From contig NZ_CP092362.2 of assembly GCF_022370635.2 (NCBI RefSeq), positions 2,480,001-2,544,000 on the forward strand: 64,000 nucleotides of DNA, written 5' to 3'. The notes under the pieces are model-generated. The model saw only the letters and a list, made by a program, of their open reading frames with translations, was not told where the DNA came from and searched no databases. Made by a program: the position numbers and the translations under genes. The stretch comes from Mycolicibacterium crocinum. Its GTDB lineage: Bacteria > Actinomycetota > Actinomycetes > Mycobacteriales > Mycobacteriaceae. Shown here in pieces: positions 7,707 to 16,498 of the stretch (positions are counted from its first letter, which is position 1; every line of letters starts with the position of its first letter).

Positions 7707-9254
7707 TTAGGCGATGGCCCAGGTGGTGCCGTTGTGGGTTAGGCCCATCGTGAGCAGGCGGCGCAGGTTCAATGCGGCGCAGCGGTGATGCAGCCAGTGA
7801 TCGTTCTTGGCCACGCCGCGGTAGCGGACTTTGCGATTGCCTCGGGTCAGCCAGGCGATGGAGCGTTCCACCATCGGTCGGTGCCGGCGGTACTCGGCCT
7901 GCCATTGGGGTGTGCGAGCCAGTGCCCGTGCTGCGCGTAGATGATGTTCGTGTTCACTGATGGTGAGTTTGCGTCCATGTTTGGCAGTGGTGCATTGCAT
8001 CCGTAAAGGGCATGAGCGGCAGTGCTTTTCAAATTGCGCGCCGCCGCTGGGTGTAATCGCGACGGTGTGTTCGGCTGGACAGGTCACGGTGCGAGCATCG
8101 AAGTCAATGGTGAAGTCGTCGCTGGTGAAACCCCCGGGCACCGGAGTCCGCAGCGGTATCGGTTTGATGACTGCACTGTGCTTGTGGTCGGCCAGTGCGG
8201 CCCGCGCAGCGCCGGTGCCGTAGGCCGAATCGCCGAGGACCCGCACCGGGGTGTCTTCCCCCTCGATCAGGCCCAGCCCGACCACGGCTTCGTGATTGTC
8301 AGGGCCATTGGCTTTGGTCAACGCGCAATCGGTGATCACACCGGTGTCGGGTTCGCACGCAATGTGCGCCTTGAAGCCGTCCTGGCGCCGATGCACGGTC
8401 TTATGCGCGTGGCGACTGTCGGGATCGACGGTGGAAATCATCCGGTCCGGTGCGACCTGCTGGGCGATGCGCCAGTGCCCGTCGGTGCCATCAGAACCCT
8501 CGACGGGTTCGACGTCCTGGCCAGCGATCAACGCCAACAACGCGACCGCTTCCGCCGCCCTCGGCCCGAGCTCTTGGTCGGGCAGATGTCCCAGCAGTCG
8601 GTGGGCGTCGCCGACCAGGGCGTCGACCAATTGGTCGCGGGCGGCTTTGTCGTTCCAGGCGATCGCGGGTTTCCCCGAGTCGTCGTAATCGTGTGCAGTG
8701 CACTGGGCTTCGATGATCTGCGCGGCACCGGGAACCTCGCGGCGGGCCCGGCGGATCGCAGCGATCAACTGCGTGACGGTGTCCTGGGTGGCCACCGCGT
8801 CATCGAGGACGGTGGAATCCAGGGCACGGCGGGTCCTTTTGGCCAGCACCCCGGTCTCGGCCACGACGGCCTTGACCGCCTCGAAGATCCGATTCGGCCG
8901 ATCCGAAGCCGCCAACCGCCGCCGCCAATACGTCAACGTCGTCGAATGAAAAGCGCCTGCAGTGATCGGCAACCCGCAGGCCGCCTTCCACCGCAGATCG
9001 AACGTCACCGCATCCACGGTCTCGTTATCCGATAACCCGTGCAATGCCTGCAAGGTGATCACCGAGGCCATCACCTCAGCCGGCACACTGGGACGACCCC
9101 GGCGCGACGGGAACAGATCGGCGAACATCTCCTCCGGGAACAACTGCGACCGATGCACCGCCAGAAACGCAAACACACTGTCGGACTTCAACAAATGCCC
9201 GGCAACCGATTCGGCATCCAACAACTCAGGCTGATCATCAGAGCGACCCTGCAC
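7707..9254 (-). CDS. IS1182-family DDE transposase
   Basis: A 515-residue transposase that cuts and joins the ends of its own element. Seen: an N-terminal DUF772-like domain (residues 30-130, with the SDNETVDAVTFDLRWK segment), then a DDE nuclease fold with Asp in RALDSTVLDDA, Asp in VRVLGDSAYGTG and Glu in RPMVERSIAWL. A cluster of cysteines (HCRSCPLRMQC) lies between the second Asp and the Glu, as is usual in IS1182 relatives. The frame is uninterrupted from ATG at 9252-9254 to the stop, so the protein should be functional. Confidence 0.93.
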   Translation of the reverse strand: MQGRSDDQPELLDAESVAGHLLKSDSVFAFLAVHRSQLFPEEMFADLFPSRRGRPSVPAEVMASVITLQALHGLSDNETVDAVTFDLRWKAACGLPITAGAFHSTTLTYWRRRLAASDRPNRIFEAVKAVVAETGVLAKRTRRALDSTVLDDAVATQDTVTQLIAAIRRARREVPGAAQIIEAQCTAHDYDDSGKPAIAWNDKAARDQLVDALVGDAHRLLGHLPDQELGPRAAEAVALLALIAGQDVEPVEGSDGTDGHWRIAQQVAPDRMISTVDPDSRHAHKTVHRRQDGFKAHIACEPDTGVITDCALTKANGPDNHEAVVGLGLIEGEDTPVRVLGDSAYGTGAARAALADHKHSAVIKPIPLRTPVPGGFTSDDFTIDFDARTVTCPAEHTVAITPSGGAQFEKHCRSCPLRMQCTTAKHGRKLTISEHEHHLRAARALARTPQWQAEYRRHRPMVERSIAWLTRGNRKVRYRGVAKNDHWLHHRCAALNLRRLLTMGLTHNGTTWAIA

Positions 9255-9303
9255 ACCACAATCATCCCAAAACCACAGGTCAACCCACCCCCGCCACGCG
9301 GGA

Positions 9304-9318
9304 TAATTCAGCAGACTC
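9304..9318 (-). repeat. IS right terminal inverted repeat
   Basis: TAATTCAGCAGACTC on the plus strand, a perfect complement of the left end 7548-7562. The bases 9255-9303 between it and the transposase start hold no other gene. Confidence 0.9.
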
Positions 9319-9322
9319 CTAG
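9319..9322. repeat. Right copy of 4-bp target duplication (CTAG)
   Basis: CTAG; its first three bases are the minus-strand TAG stop of the epoxide-hydrolase-like gene. Confidence 0.85.
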
Positions 9323-9762
9323 AGCGTCGGGCGCAGGCCGGGGATCACCGCGCCGATGAGGCCGCGGACGGTCGCCTTGGTCATGTCGTACATGTCGAAG
9401 TAGTCCCGCCACAAGGTGATTCGGCCGTCTTTCACTTCGAAGACACCGCACACCCAGAACTGCAGCCGCACCGGGCCCAGTCGCAGCACATCGGTTCGCT
9501 CGGTGAGCACCACCGGGCCGTTGACCGCGATGCGATGGATCTTCACCTCGAAGCCGAAGCTGGGCCGCTGCAGGCCTTTGAACAGTTTCATGGTCCGCTT
9601 ACGGCCGCGGACGGTGGGGAAACCGACGTTCTGGTAAATGAGATTGTCGTCGAGCTGAGCATCGGCGGTGGCCAGGTCCTGATCCTGCAGTGCGTGCAGG
9701 AAGACCTCGACGGTATGGGCGTTGTCGATATCGGAGCTCACGTTGGTGATTTGCTCGGTCAT
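9319..9762 (-). CDS. Limonene-1,2-epoxide hydrolase family protein (EphG-like)
   Basis: A 147-residue SnoaL/LEH-fold protein. The family adds water to epoxides with an Asp-Arg-Asp triad in a small cone-shaped domain; the M. tuberculosis neighbour Rv2740 (EphG) is such an enzyme. Seen: the DNAHTVEVFLHALQDQDLATA helix pair near the N-terminus, LDDNLIYQNVGFPTVRGR, and the C-terminal GRITLWRDYFDM, which carries the expected Arg and Asp. Start ATG at 9760-9762 is supported by a -10 motif 7 bases upstream. Its stop codon lies within the right copy of the IS target duplication, so the protein is complete. Confidence 0.87.
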   Translation of the reverse strand: MTEQITNVSSDIDNAHTVEVFLHALQDQDLATADAQLDDNLIYQNVGFPTVRGRKRTMKLFKGLQRPSFGFEVKIHRIAVNGPVVLTERTDVLRLGPVRLQFWVCGVFEVKDGRITLWRDYFDMYDMTKATVRGLIGAVIPGLRPTL

Positions 9763-9769
9763 GCTCGCC

Positions 9770-9775
9770 AGCCTA
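9770..9775 (-). promoter_or_regulatory. -10 element for leaderless ephG-like gene
   Basis: Minus-strand TAGGCT, 7 bases before the ATG at 9762, within the 41-base gap shared with the divergent glycosyltransferase gene. Confidence 0.45.
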
Positions 9776-9803
9776 TTGCGAACGGCTATGGCAGGGTAGG
9801 CCC

Positions 9804-10976
9804 GTGCGCGTCGCGGTGGTGGCAGGTCCGGACCCGGGTCATGCGTTTCCCGCGATCGCACTGTGCCTGCGGCTGGCCGACGCGGGGGATCACCCCATAC
9901 TGCTGACCGGCACTGAATGGCTGGACACCGCCCGCGCCGCCGGCATCGAGGCCGTCGAACTCGTGGGTCTCGATGTCACCGAGGACGACGATGACACCGA
10001 CGCCGGCGCGAAGATTCACCAACGCGCGGCGCGGATGGCCGTACTCAACGTGCCGGTACTGCGCGAACTCACGCCCGATCTGATCGTCTCCGACGTCATC
10101 ACCGCCTGCGGCGGGATGGCCGCCGAGCTGCTCGACATCCCATGGGTCGAGCTGTGCCCGCACCCGCTGTACCTGCCGTCGCGCGGCCTGCCACCGTTGG
10201 GCAGCGGCCTGGCGCCCGGCACCGGGATTCGCGGCCGATTGCGGGACACGATCATGCGCGCCTTGACCGCACGGTCGGTCAAGGAAGGGGAGCGTCAGCG
10301 TTCGGCGGCCCGGATCGAGATCGGGTTGCCGGCCCGCGACCCGGGACCGGTCCGACGGCTGATCGCCACCCTGCCCGCACTCGAGGTGCCACGACCGGAC
10401 TGGCCGGCCGAGGCCGTCGTCGTCGGCCCCCTGCACTTCGAGCCGACGGATGCGGTGCTGCCCGTGCCGCCCGGGGATGGCCCGGTGATCGTGGTGGCGC
10501 CGTCGACCGCCACCACCGGGGCCGGAGGTGTGGCTGAGCTGGTACTGGAACATCTGGTGCCCGGTCGCACCCTGCCCGCGGGTGCCCGGGTGGTGATCTC
10601 CCGGCTCGGCGGCCAGGAGTTGGATGTGCCGGCGTGGGCGAGTGTTGGGCTGGGCCGCCAGGACGAGCTGCTGACCCACGCTGATCTGGTGATCTGCGGT
10701 GGCGGGCACGGGATGCTGTCCAAGACGCTGCTCGCCGGGGTGCCGATGGTGGTGCTGCCCGGCGGCGGCGACCAATGGGAGCTGGCCAATCGTGTTGTGC
10801 GACAAGGCAGTGCGCGTCTGATCCGCCCGCTGAGTGCCGAGGCTCTGGTAGCCGAGGTCGGTGAAGTGCTGTCGGCGCCGCGGTATCGGGAGGCGGCCCG
10901 GCGCGCCGGCGAGAGCATCGCGGGAGTCACCGATCCGGTACGGGTGTGCCATGAAGCGATGCGGGTGGCTGGGTAA
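9804..10976 (+). CDS. GT1-type glycosyltransferase-like protein (Rv2739c type)
   Basis: A 390-residue GT-B fold protein of the UDP-glycosyltransferase / MGT class, which moves a sugar from a nucleotide donor to a small acceptor. Seen: VVAGPDPGHAFPAIALCLRL at the N-terminus for acceptor binding, and the C-terminal donor-binding region with LVICGGGHGMLSKTLLAGVP and VLPGGGDQWELANRV (residues 295-335), equivalent to the HCG and D/E-Q motifs. GTG at 9804; a weak CAGGGT sits 6 bases upstream. The TAA stop at 10974-10976 forms the start of the next gene's -10 box. Acceptor and sugar unknown. Confidence 0.8.
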   Translation: MRVAVVAGPDPGHAFPAIALCLRLADAGDHPILLTGTEWLDTARAAGIEAVELVGLDVTEDDDDTDAGAKIHQRAARMAVLNVPVLRELTPDLIVSDVITACGGMAAELLDIPWVELCPHPLYLPSRGLPPLGSGLAPGTGIRGRLRDTIMRALTARSVKEGERQRSAARIEIGLPARDPGPVRRLIATLPALEVPRPDWPAEAVVVGPLHFEPTDAVLPVPPGDGPVIVVAPSTATTGAGGVAELVLEHLVPGRTLPAGARVVISRLGGQELDVPAWASVGLGRQDELLTHADLVICGGGHGMLSKTLLAGVPMVVLPGGGDQWELANRVVRQGSARLIRPLSAEALVAEVGEVLSAPRYREAARRAGESIAGVTDPVRVCHEAMRVAG

Positions 10977-10979
10977 ATT
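10974..10979 (+). promoter_or_regulatory. -10 element for the DUF3046 gene
   Basis: TAAATT, 6 bases before the GTG at 10986. Its first three bases are the stop codon of the preceding glycosyltransferase gene. Suggests an independent leaderless transcript. Confidence 0.45.
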
Positions 10980-10985
10980 GGTGGC

Positions 10986-11180
10986 GTGCGGCTGACGGAA
11001 TTCCAGGAACTGGTCGAAGGGCAATTCGGCCCGGTTCGTGGCGGCTCGCTGCTGGTGGATCATGTGCTCACCCAGCTGGGCGGACGCACCGCCGCGCAGG
11101 CCATCGAGGACGGTGTGGAGCCCCGCGACGTGTGGCGGGCGCTGTGCGCGGACTTCGACGTGCCGCGCGATCAGTGGTAG
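10986..11180 (+). CDS. DUF3046 protein
   Basis: A 64-residue actinobacterial protein of unknown function, usually found just before recA (Rv2738c in M. tuberculosis). Seen: MRLTEFQELVEGQFG at the N-terminus, a central DHVLTQLGGRTAAQAIEDG helix and the ending DVPRDQW. No membrane segment or catalytic motif. GTG at 10986 is chosen from the -10 box 6 bases upstream; the alternative GTG at 10981 is out of frame. It begins 9 bases after the glycosyltransferase stop. Confidence 0.85.
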   Translation: MRLTEFQELVEGQFGPVRGGSLLVDHVLTQLGGRTAAQAIEDGVEPRDVWRALCADFDVPRDQW

Positions 11181-11209
11181 CCGACACGCGGCGGCGCGCC
11201 TCCTTGCTT

Positions 11210-11225
11210 TCGAACACCTGTTCGC
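11210..11225. promoter_or_regulatory. LexA (SOS) box of recA
   Basis: TCGAACACCTGTTCGC matches TCGAAC-N4-GTTCGA at 11 of 12 defined positions. It exactly fills the 16-base spacer between TTGCTT (11204-11209) and TAGTCT (11226-11231), so bound LexA would cover a sigma-A promoter. Confidence 0.85.
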
Positions 11226-11239
11226 TAGTCTGGTGAAGC

Positions 11240-11262
11240 TTGTCGGTGGCGTGATCTAGCGT
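11240..11262 (+). promoter_or_regulatory. RecA-NDp type (LexA-independent) promoter of recA
   Basis: TTGTCGGTG (11240-11248), 8 bases, then TAGCGT (11257-11262): an exact fit to the mycobacterial RecA-NDp consensus TTGTCRGTG-N8-TANNNT, the DNA-damage promoter class activated by PafBC. Confidence 0.8.
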
Positions 11263-11316
11263 CACGACCAACCGACCGAGAACCGGTCACCAACGACTAC
11301 CGGAAGAGGTATCACC

Positions 11317-12369
<1,053 letters not shown>

Positions 12370-12860
12370 GACCCGCGCGGAGCAGGCGCACGCATTGTGT
12401 TTGCGCCTGCTCACCGTGCGGCCGCGGACCCGATCCGAGCTCGCCGGCCAGATGGCCAAGCGGGGATATCCCGACGATATCGCCGCGAACGAACTCAACC
12501 GGCTGGCCGCCGTCGGCCTGATCGACGATGCGGACTTCGCCGAGCAGTGGGTTCGGTCCAGGCGGGCGCGAGCCGGAAAAGGTAAGCGCGCCTTGGCCGC
12601 CGAGCTGCGGACCAAGGGTGTCGACGACGACGTGATTGCTTCGGCGCTCGACGGTATCGACGCCGGTGCCGAGCGGCAACGCGCCGAGGAGTTGGTGGAG
12701 CAGAAGCTGCGCCGGGAGAAGTTGGACGGCGACGACGACGCCAAGGTGATGCGCAGGCTGGTCGGCATGCTGGCCCGGCGCGGCTACAACCAGAGCATGG
12801 CGGTGGCCGTGGTCAGTGAGGGGCTGGCAGCAGAACGGGAGCGCAGGCGGGTCTAGTCGC

Positions 12861-12866
12861 TAGGCT
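12861..12866 (+). promoter_or_regulatory. -10 element before the disrupted LLM gene
   Basis: TAGGCT, 7 bases before the ATG at 12874. The promoter remains intact although the reading frame behind it is broken. Confidence 0.45.
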
Positions 12867-12873
12867 TCATCGC

Positions 12874-13701
12874 ATGCGGTTTTCGGCCAAGCTCGCGCCC
12901 ACCTTCGACTATCCCGAGCTCGAGCGATTCTGGCGCACCGCCGATGAGCTCGGGTTCGAAGGCATCTGGAACTACGACCACTTCTACGGGCTGGTCGAGA
13001 ACACGATGCCGACGCATGAGGGTTGGACGACTCTGGCCGCGATGGCCGTCGTGATCCGGCAGGCCCGGATCGGCTGCATGGTGACCGGGGTGACCTATCG
13101 CAATCCGGCAGTCCTCGCCAAGATGGCCGTCACCGTCGATCACATCAGCGGCGGCTGACTGGACTTCGGCATCGGGGCGGGCTGGCATGAAGCCGAGCAT
13201 CGCGGGTATGGCATCGAATTCCCCAGTCCGGGAACACGAGTCGCGATGCTCGACGAGGCGCTGACCGTGATCCGCCGACTCTGGACCGAGGAGTCGGTCA
13301 CGTTCGAGGGAAAGTTCTACACGCTGCGCGACGCCCTCTGCGAACCCAAGCCGATACAACGCCCACACCCGCCAATCGTCATCGGCGGATCGCAGCCCAA
13401 AATGCTGCGGGTGATCGCCCGGCACGCCGACGAGTGGAACATGCCCAGCCACGACGACGCGCAGAAGTGGGGGGAGACCAACGAGCGGTTGAACGAGGCC
13501 TGCGCCGAAGTCGGCCGCAACCCCGCCGAGATCCGTCGCTCGGTGCAGATCTTCCTGTACCCGAGCGACCCCGGACAGGTCGACGCTCAGCTGGATCAGC
13601 TGCCGCAGTTCGCCGAACTGGGTTGCGAGCACGCAGTATTGAGCTTCTATCAGCCGCCGTCGACCGAACTCCTGCAACGCTGCGCCGAGTTGACGGGGTA
13701 G
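12874..13701 (+). pseudogene. LLM-class F420-dependent oxidoreductase with in-frame TGA
   Basis: Luciferase-like TIM-barrel oxidoreductase interrupted by a single stop at 13156-13158. Before it: [20 protein letters not shown] to VTVDHISGG (94 residues). After it, in the same frame: LDFGIGAGWHEAEHRGYGIE, PPIVIGGSQPKMLRVIARHA and a normal C-terminus. Family members have GGR-LDFGIGAGW here, so CGA (Arg) probably became TGA. No frameshift or other lesion is visible, so the change is recent, a sequencing error, or read through (the base after the TGA is C). A downstream ATG at 13246 could at most give a 151-residue fragment lacking the N-terminal flavin-binding strands. Confidence 0.85.
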
Positions 13702-13816
13702 GCCGCGCGGCTTCCTGTGAATGATTCTCTCCGAGCCCGTTTTTGGGATCGTATCTGGGCGCTCGTGCAATACTTCTCGCCTAGCCACGCACGCTCTGGG
13801 AGAGGACCCCGCAGAC

Positions 13817-14263
13817 ATGCCTCGTGCAACGATCAAGTTGGGCATCACATCGATGTTGACCGCACTGACTCTGGCCACCGCCGGGGCGGGCATCGCCCAC
13901 GCTGACCAGCCCGACATGTATGGCGCCCGTAACGACCTGCAGCAGGCGATCGGCGCACTGCAAGCCGCCCAGGATGACAAGGGCGGCCACCGCGTCACGG
14001 CCATCAACCTCGCCCAGCAAGCCATCGATCAGGTCAACATGGGCATCGAGTTCGCCGGTGGACCTTTCGACGGCTACTTCCCGCCGCCGCCACCGCAGAT
14101 CGGTCCTGCCATGAACAACGGCGTTGGCTACCTTCAGCTGGCGGCCGACGAATTGCGGGCGGCTTCAGAGAATAAGGGCGGTCATCGAGTCGCCGCGCTG
14201 AACCTGACCGAACAAGCCATCGACGAGGTCAACCAAGGCATCCAGGTCGGCGGTCCGTTCTAA
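13817..14263 (+). CDS. Small secreted protein of two internal repeats
   Basis: Function not recognised. A 148-residue protein with an N-terminal signal peptide (hydrophobic residues 8-28, cleavage likely after IAHA). The mature part holds two copies of a roughly 37-residue helical unit: DLQQAIGALQAAQDDKGGHR with AINLAQQAIDQVNMGI, and YLQLAADELRAASENKGGHR with ALNLTEQAIDEVNQGI. They are joined by a proline-rich linker (GYFPPPPPQIGP). Both repeats keep KGGHRV and QAID-VN-GI, so a paired four-helix structure is likely. The ATG at 13817 follows GGGAGAGGA. Confidence 0.8.
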   Translation: MPRATIKLGITSMLTALTLATAGAGIAHADQPDMYGARNDLQQAIGALQAAQDDKGGHRVTAINLAQQAIDQVNMGIEFAGGPFDGYFPPPPPQIGPAMNNGVGYLQLAADELRAASENKGGHRVAALNLTEQAIDEVNQGIQVGGPF

Positions 14264-14282
14264 GTCGCCGATGCAGCGTGCG

Positions 14283-14326
14283 GACTCCGGAGTCTGGTTC
14301 CAAACTCCTTGAGCAGCCTAGGAGTT
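14283..14326. terminator. Hairpins between convergent genes
   Basis: GACTCCGGAGTC (14283-14294) is a perfect palindrome, and AACTCC (14303-14308) pairs with GGAGTT (14321-14326). Both lie in the 72-base gap between the secreted protein and the DUF1254 gene and may end transcription in both directions. No U-tract. Confidence 0.35.
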
Positions 14327-14335
14327 GAAGAGTGC

Positions 14336-15631
14336 TCAGGCCTTCCGGACCACGGGCGGATGCCATGTCCCGGCGATGGCCTCGCGACGCGGGGCATAGA
14401 GCCGCATCGTGACGCCCAACGTCCCCAGCGGCGCGGGCAGCCAGTTGGACACCTTCTCGGGGCCTGGGTTGCTGTGCTGTAGGTACAGATCGAGTGAACC
14501 ATCGGCGTTGTACTGCAGCGCATCCCGATCACCGATCGCGAAGCGATCGATCTCGTTCGCGACCTGGTAACCCTCGGCGTCGTACATCGTCACCGACCAG
14601 AAGGCATCCACCGGTGGCAGCTTGCCTGCATCGAAGTGAATGACGTAATCGTTCTCGCCGGCTAGCGGGTGGCCGTCGGCGTCGGTTACCAGCATGGGAT
14701 ACACCGCGTCTTCGGGAGGGTTGGCTCCCAGCCCGACCAGGGTGACGACGGCTCGCCGCAGATACGCATTGCCGTAGACGCCCATGCCCTCGCTCAGGGT
14801 CATCCACCCGTCGACGATGGTGCCCAACGTCGGGGCCGACGACGTGATGGCGGCCAGTGCGTCCTGGGCGCCGGCCTCGATGTCGGCGCGTTGCTCGGGG
14901 GAGAACCGCTGCGCATCGAACGGCTTACCCGTCTCGATGCCCAGGCCGGACAGCCGGGCCAGGATCGAAAAGTCGGTCGGGTGTGGCGGATTCACGCTCA
15001 GCAAGTCCGCGGCGTAGGTGAGGTAGTCGAGCGCTGCCATCGCGTTGACCTTGCGCAGCGGCTCGGTGGTGACGTCGTAGGTCTCATCCCGGACGAACGT
15101 CGACGCTGCCAGCGGCGTGAGGGTGTAGCCGTCCTGCACGGCGTGCACGGCCGCGTAGTCGGCCGGCCCGTTGGTTTGGGTTCGGCCGATGATCCACACA
15201 TACGGCGTGGGCGCGTGGATGACCGGAATGTCCTGCGGCAGGTCGTCGGTGTCGCCGGGGCCGACGATCACGTACCGCTGCGTCCCGGTTCCGGAGGTTC
15301 GCTTCCCGGGGTTGGCGAAGACATCGGTCCACATGTCCAGCAGCGGAAGCATGAAATACCGGTCATCGGTGTCGGGAACGTCGAGTATCACCGGTCCCTG
15401 GGTCAGGTCGAGCCACGCCGACGAGTACAGGGTGTCGAAGTTGGGCCGCACCACCGCTCGGAAGTCGGCGTCGGGGTATTCGCGGATGTGGTGAAACTCG
15501 TTGGGCGGGCCGGCACCCACCCCTGTGCGGTTCAACGTCTGCAGCCGCGAGATATCCATCGTCACCAATGGATAGAAGTAGATGTAGGCCTCATAACTGA
15601 GTGTGCGCAGATCAGACGACAACGTGCTCAT
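14336..15631 (-). CDS. DUF1254/DUF1214 domain protein
   Basis: A 431-residue protein with an N-terminal DUF1254 domain (YEAYIYFYPLVTMDISRLQ, then FHHIREYPDADFRAVVRPN) and a C-terminal DUF1214 domain (FDAGKLPPVDAFWSVTMYD, QHSNPGPEKVSNWLPAP near residues 330-410). Biochemical role unknown. No signal peptide is seen, unlike many family members. It starts 3 bases after gluD and is probably the last gene of the glutamate-transport transcript, although a role in that transport is not established. Confidence 0.85.
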   Translation of the reverse strand: MSTLSSDLRTLSYEAYIYFYPLVTMDISRLQTLNRTGVGAGPPNEFHHIREYPDADFRAVVRPNFDTLYSSAWLDLTQGPVILDVPDTDDRYFMLPLLDMWTDVFANPGKRTSGTGTQRYVIVGPGDTDDLPQDIPVIHAPTPYVWIIGRTQTNGPADYAAVHAVQDGYTLTPLAASTFVRDETYDVTTEPLRKVNAMAALDYLTYAADLLSVNPPHPTDFSILARLSGLGIETGKPFDAQRFSPEQRADIEAGAQDALAAITSSAPTLGTIVDGWMTLSEGMGVYGNAYLRRAVVTLVGLGANPPEDAVYPMLVTDADGHPLAGENDYVIHFDAGKLPPVDAFWSVTMYDAEGYQVANEIDRFAIGDRDALQYNADGSLDLYLQHSNPGPEKVSNWLPAPLGTLGVTMRLYAPRREAIAGTWHPPVVRKA

Positions 15632-15634
15632 GGC

Positions 15635-16498
15635 CTAGTCACCCGGCTCCAACGCCGCCTGTGTCTGCAGGGGGACACCCGCACGCTTGGAGCGCCGCAG
15701 CCGTCGCTCCAGGCGCGTGGCCGCCACCGACAACGCGAAGTTCGCGCTGATCATCAACAGGGCGATCACGATCAGCGCGGGGATGTAGTTGCCGTAACTC
15801 GACCCGACGACCGTGCCCTGGCGGACCATCTCGACGAAGGTGATCTGGTAGCCGATCGCGGTGTCCTTCAGCACGACCACCAACTGTGATACCAGCACCG
15901 GCAGCATCGATGTGATGGCCTGCGGCAACAGGATTGACCGCATCGTCTGTCCCCAGCGCAAGCCCAGCGCGGCCGCGGCCTCGCTCTGTCCACGGGGCAG
16001 CGAGTTCACCCCGGCGCGGACGATCTCGGCGATCACCGCACCGTTGTAGAGCGTCAGACCCGTCACCACACCGGCCAGCGCCAGATGCGTGGACATGAAC
16101 ACGTCGTACAGGGCGAACAGGAAGTACGCGAAGATCATCATGATGAGCACCGGCACGGCGCGGAAGAACTCCACGATCACCGCCGAGGGCCACCGGATGA
16201 AGCCGACATGCGACAGTCGCCCCATCCCCAGCAGGAAGCCGAGAATCAGCGCCAGCACGATCGAGAGCCCCGCGGCGGTCAGCGTGCCCTCAACACCCGG
16301 CAGCACGTAGGTCTTCCACAGGTTGCCGGTCAGGAACGGCTGCCACTTGGCCGCCGTCAGCTGACCCTTGCTGGCGAGCTTGGCGACCACCGCCCAAACG
16401 ATCAGCGCCGCAATGACAATCGTGACAACCGAGATGATCCGGTTGCGGACCCGCGCCCGCGGACCCGGCGCGTCGAAGAGAACCGAGGCCGTACTCAT
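15635..16498 (-). CDS. gluD: Glutamate ABC transporter permease GluD
   Basis: One of two membrane subunits of a polar amino-acid ABC importer. 287 residues: a charged N-terminus, one helix at residues 22-42, then the HisM/GlnP-type permease core. The cytoplasmic EAA loop is visible as GQSEAAAALGLRWGQTMRSI near residues 183-202 and contacts the ATPase. The ATG at 16496-16498 overlaps the gluC stop by 4 bases (ATGA). The long Arg/Lys-rich tail after residue 260 is typical of Corynebacterium-type GluD. Confidence 0.88.
   Translation of the reverse strand: MSTASVLFDAPGPRARVRNRIISVVTIVIAALIVWAVVAKLASKGQLTAAKWQPFLTGNLWKTYVLPGVEGTLTAAGLSIVLALILGFLLGMGRLSHVGFIRWPSAVIVEFFRAVPVLIMMIFAYFLFALYDVFMSTHLALAGVVTGLTLYNGAVIAEIVRAGVNSLPRGQSEAAAALGLRWGQTMRSILLPQAITSMLPVLVSQLVVVLKDTAIGYQITFVEMVRQGTVVGSSYGNYIPALIVIALLMISANFALSVAATRLERRLRRSKRAGVPLQTQAALEPGD

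Larger units (their letters stand above)
7548..9318 (-). mobile_element. Complete IS1182-family insertion sequence (1771 bp)
   Basis: The element is bounded by perfect 15-bp inverted repeats (GAGTCTGCTGAATTA at 7548-7562 and its complement at 9304-9318) and flanked by a 4-bp direct repeat CTAG. It carries one intact transposase on the minus strand (7707-9254). About 144 bases between the left repeat and the transposase stop hold no gene. The exact terminal repeats, exact target duplication and open transposase frame suggest a recent and possibly active insertion. It sits between two convergent genes without shortening either. Confidence 0.93.
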
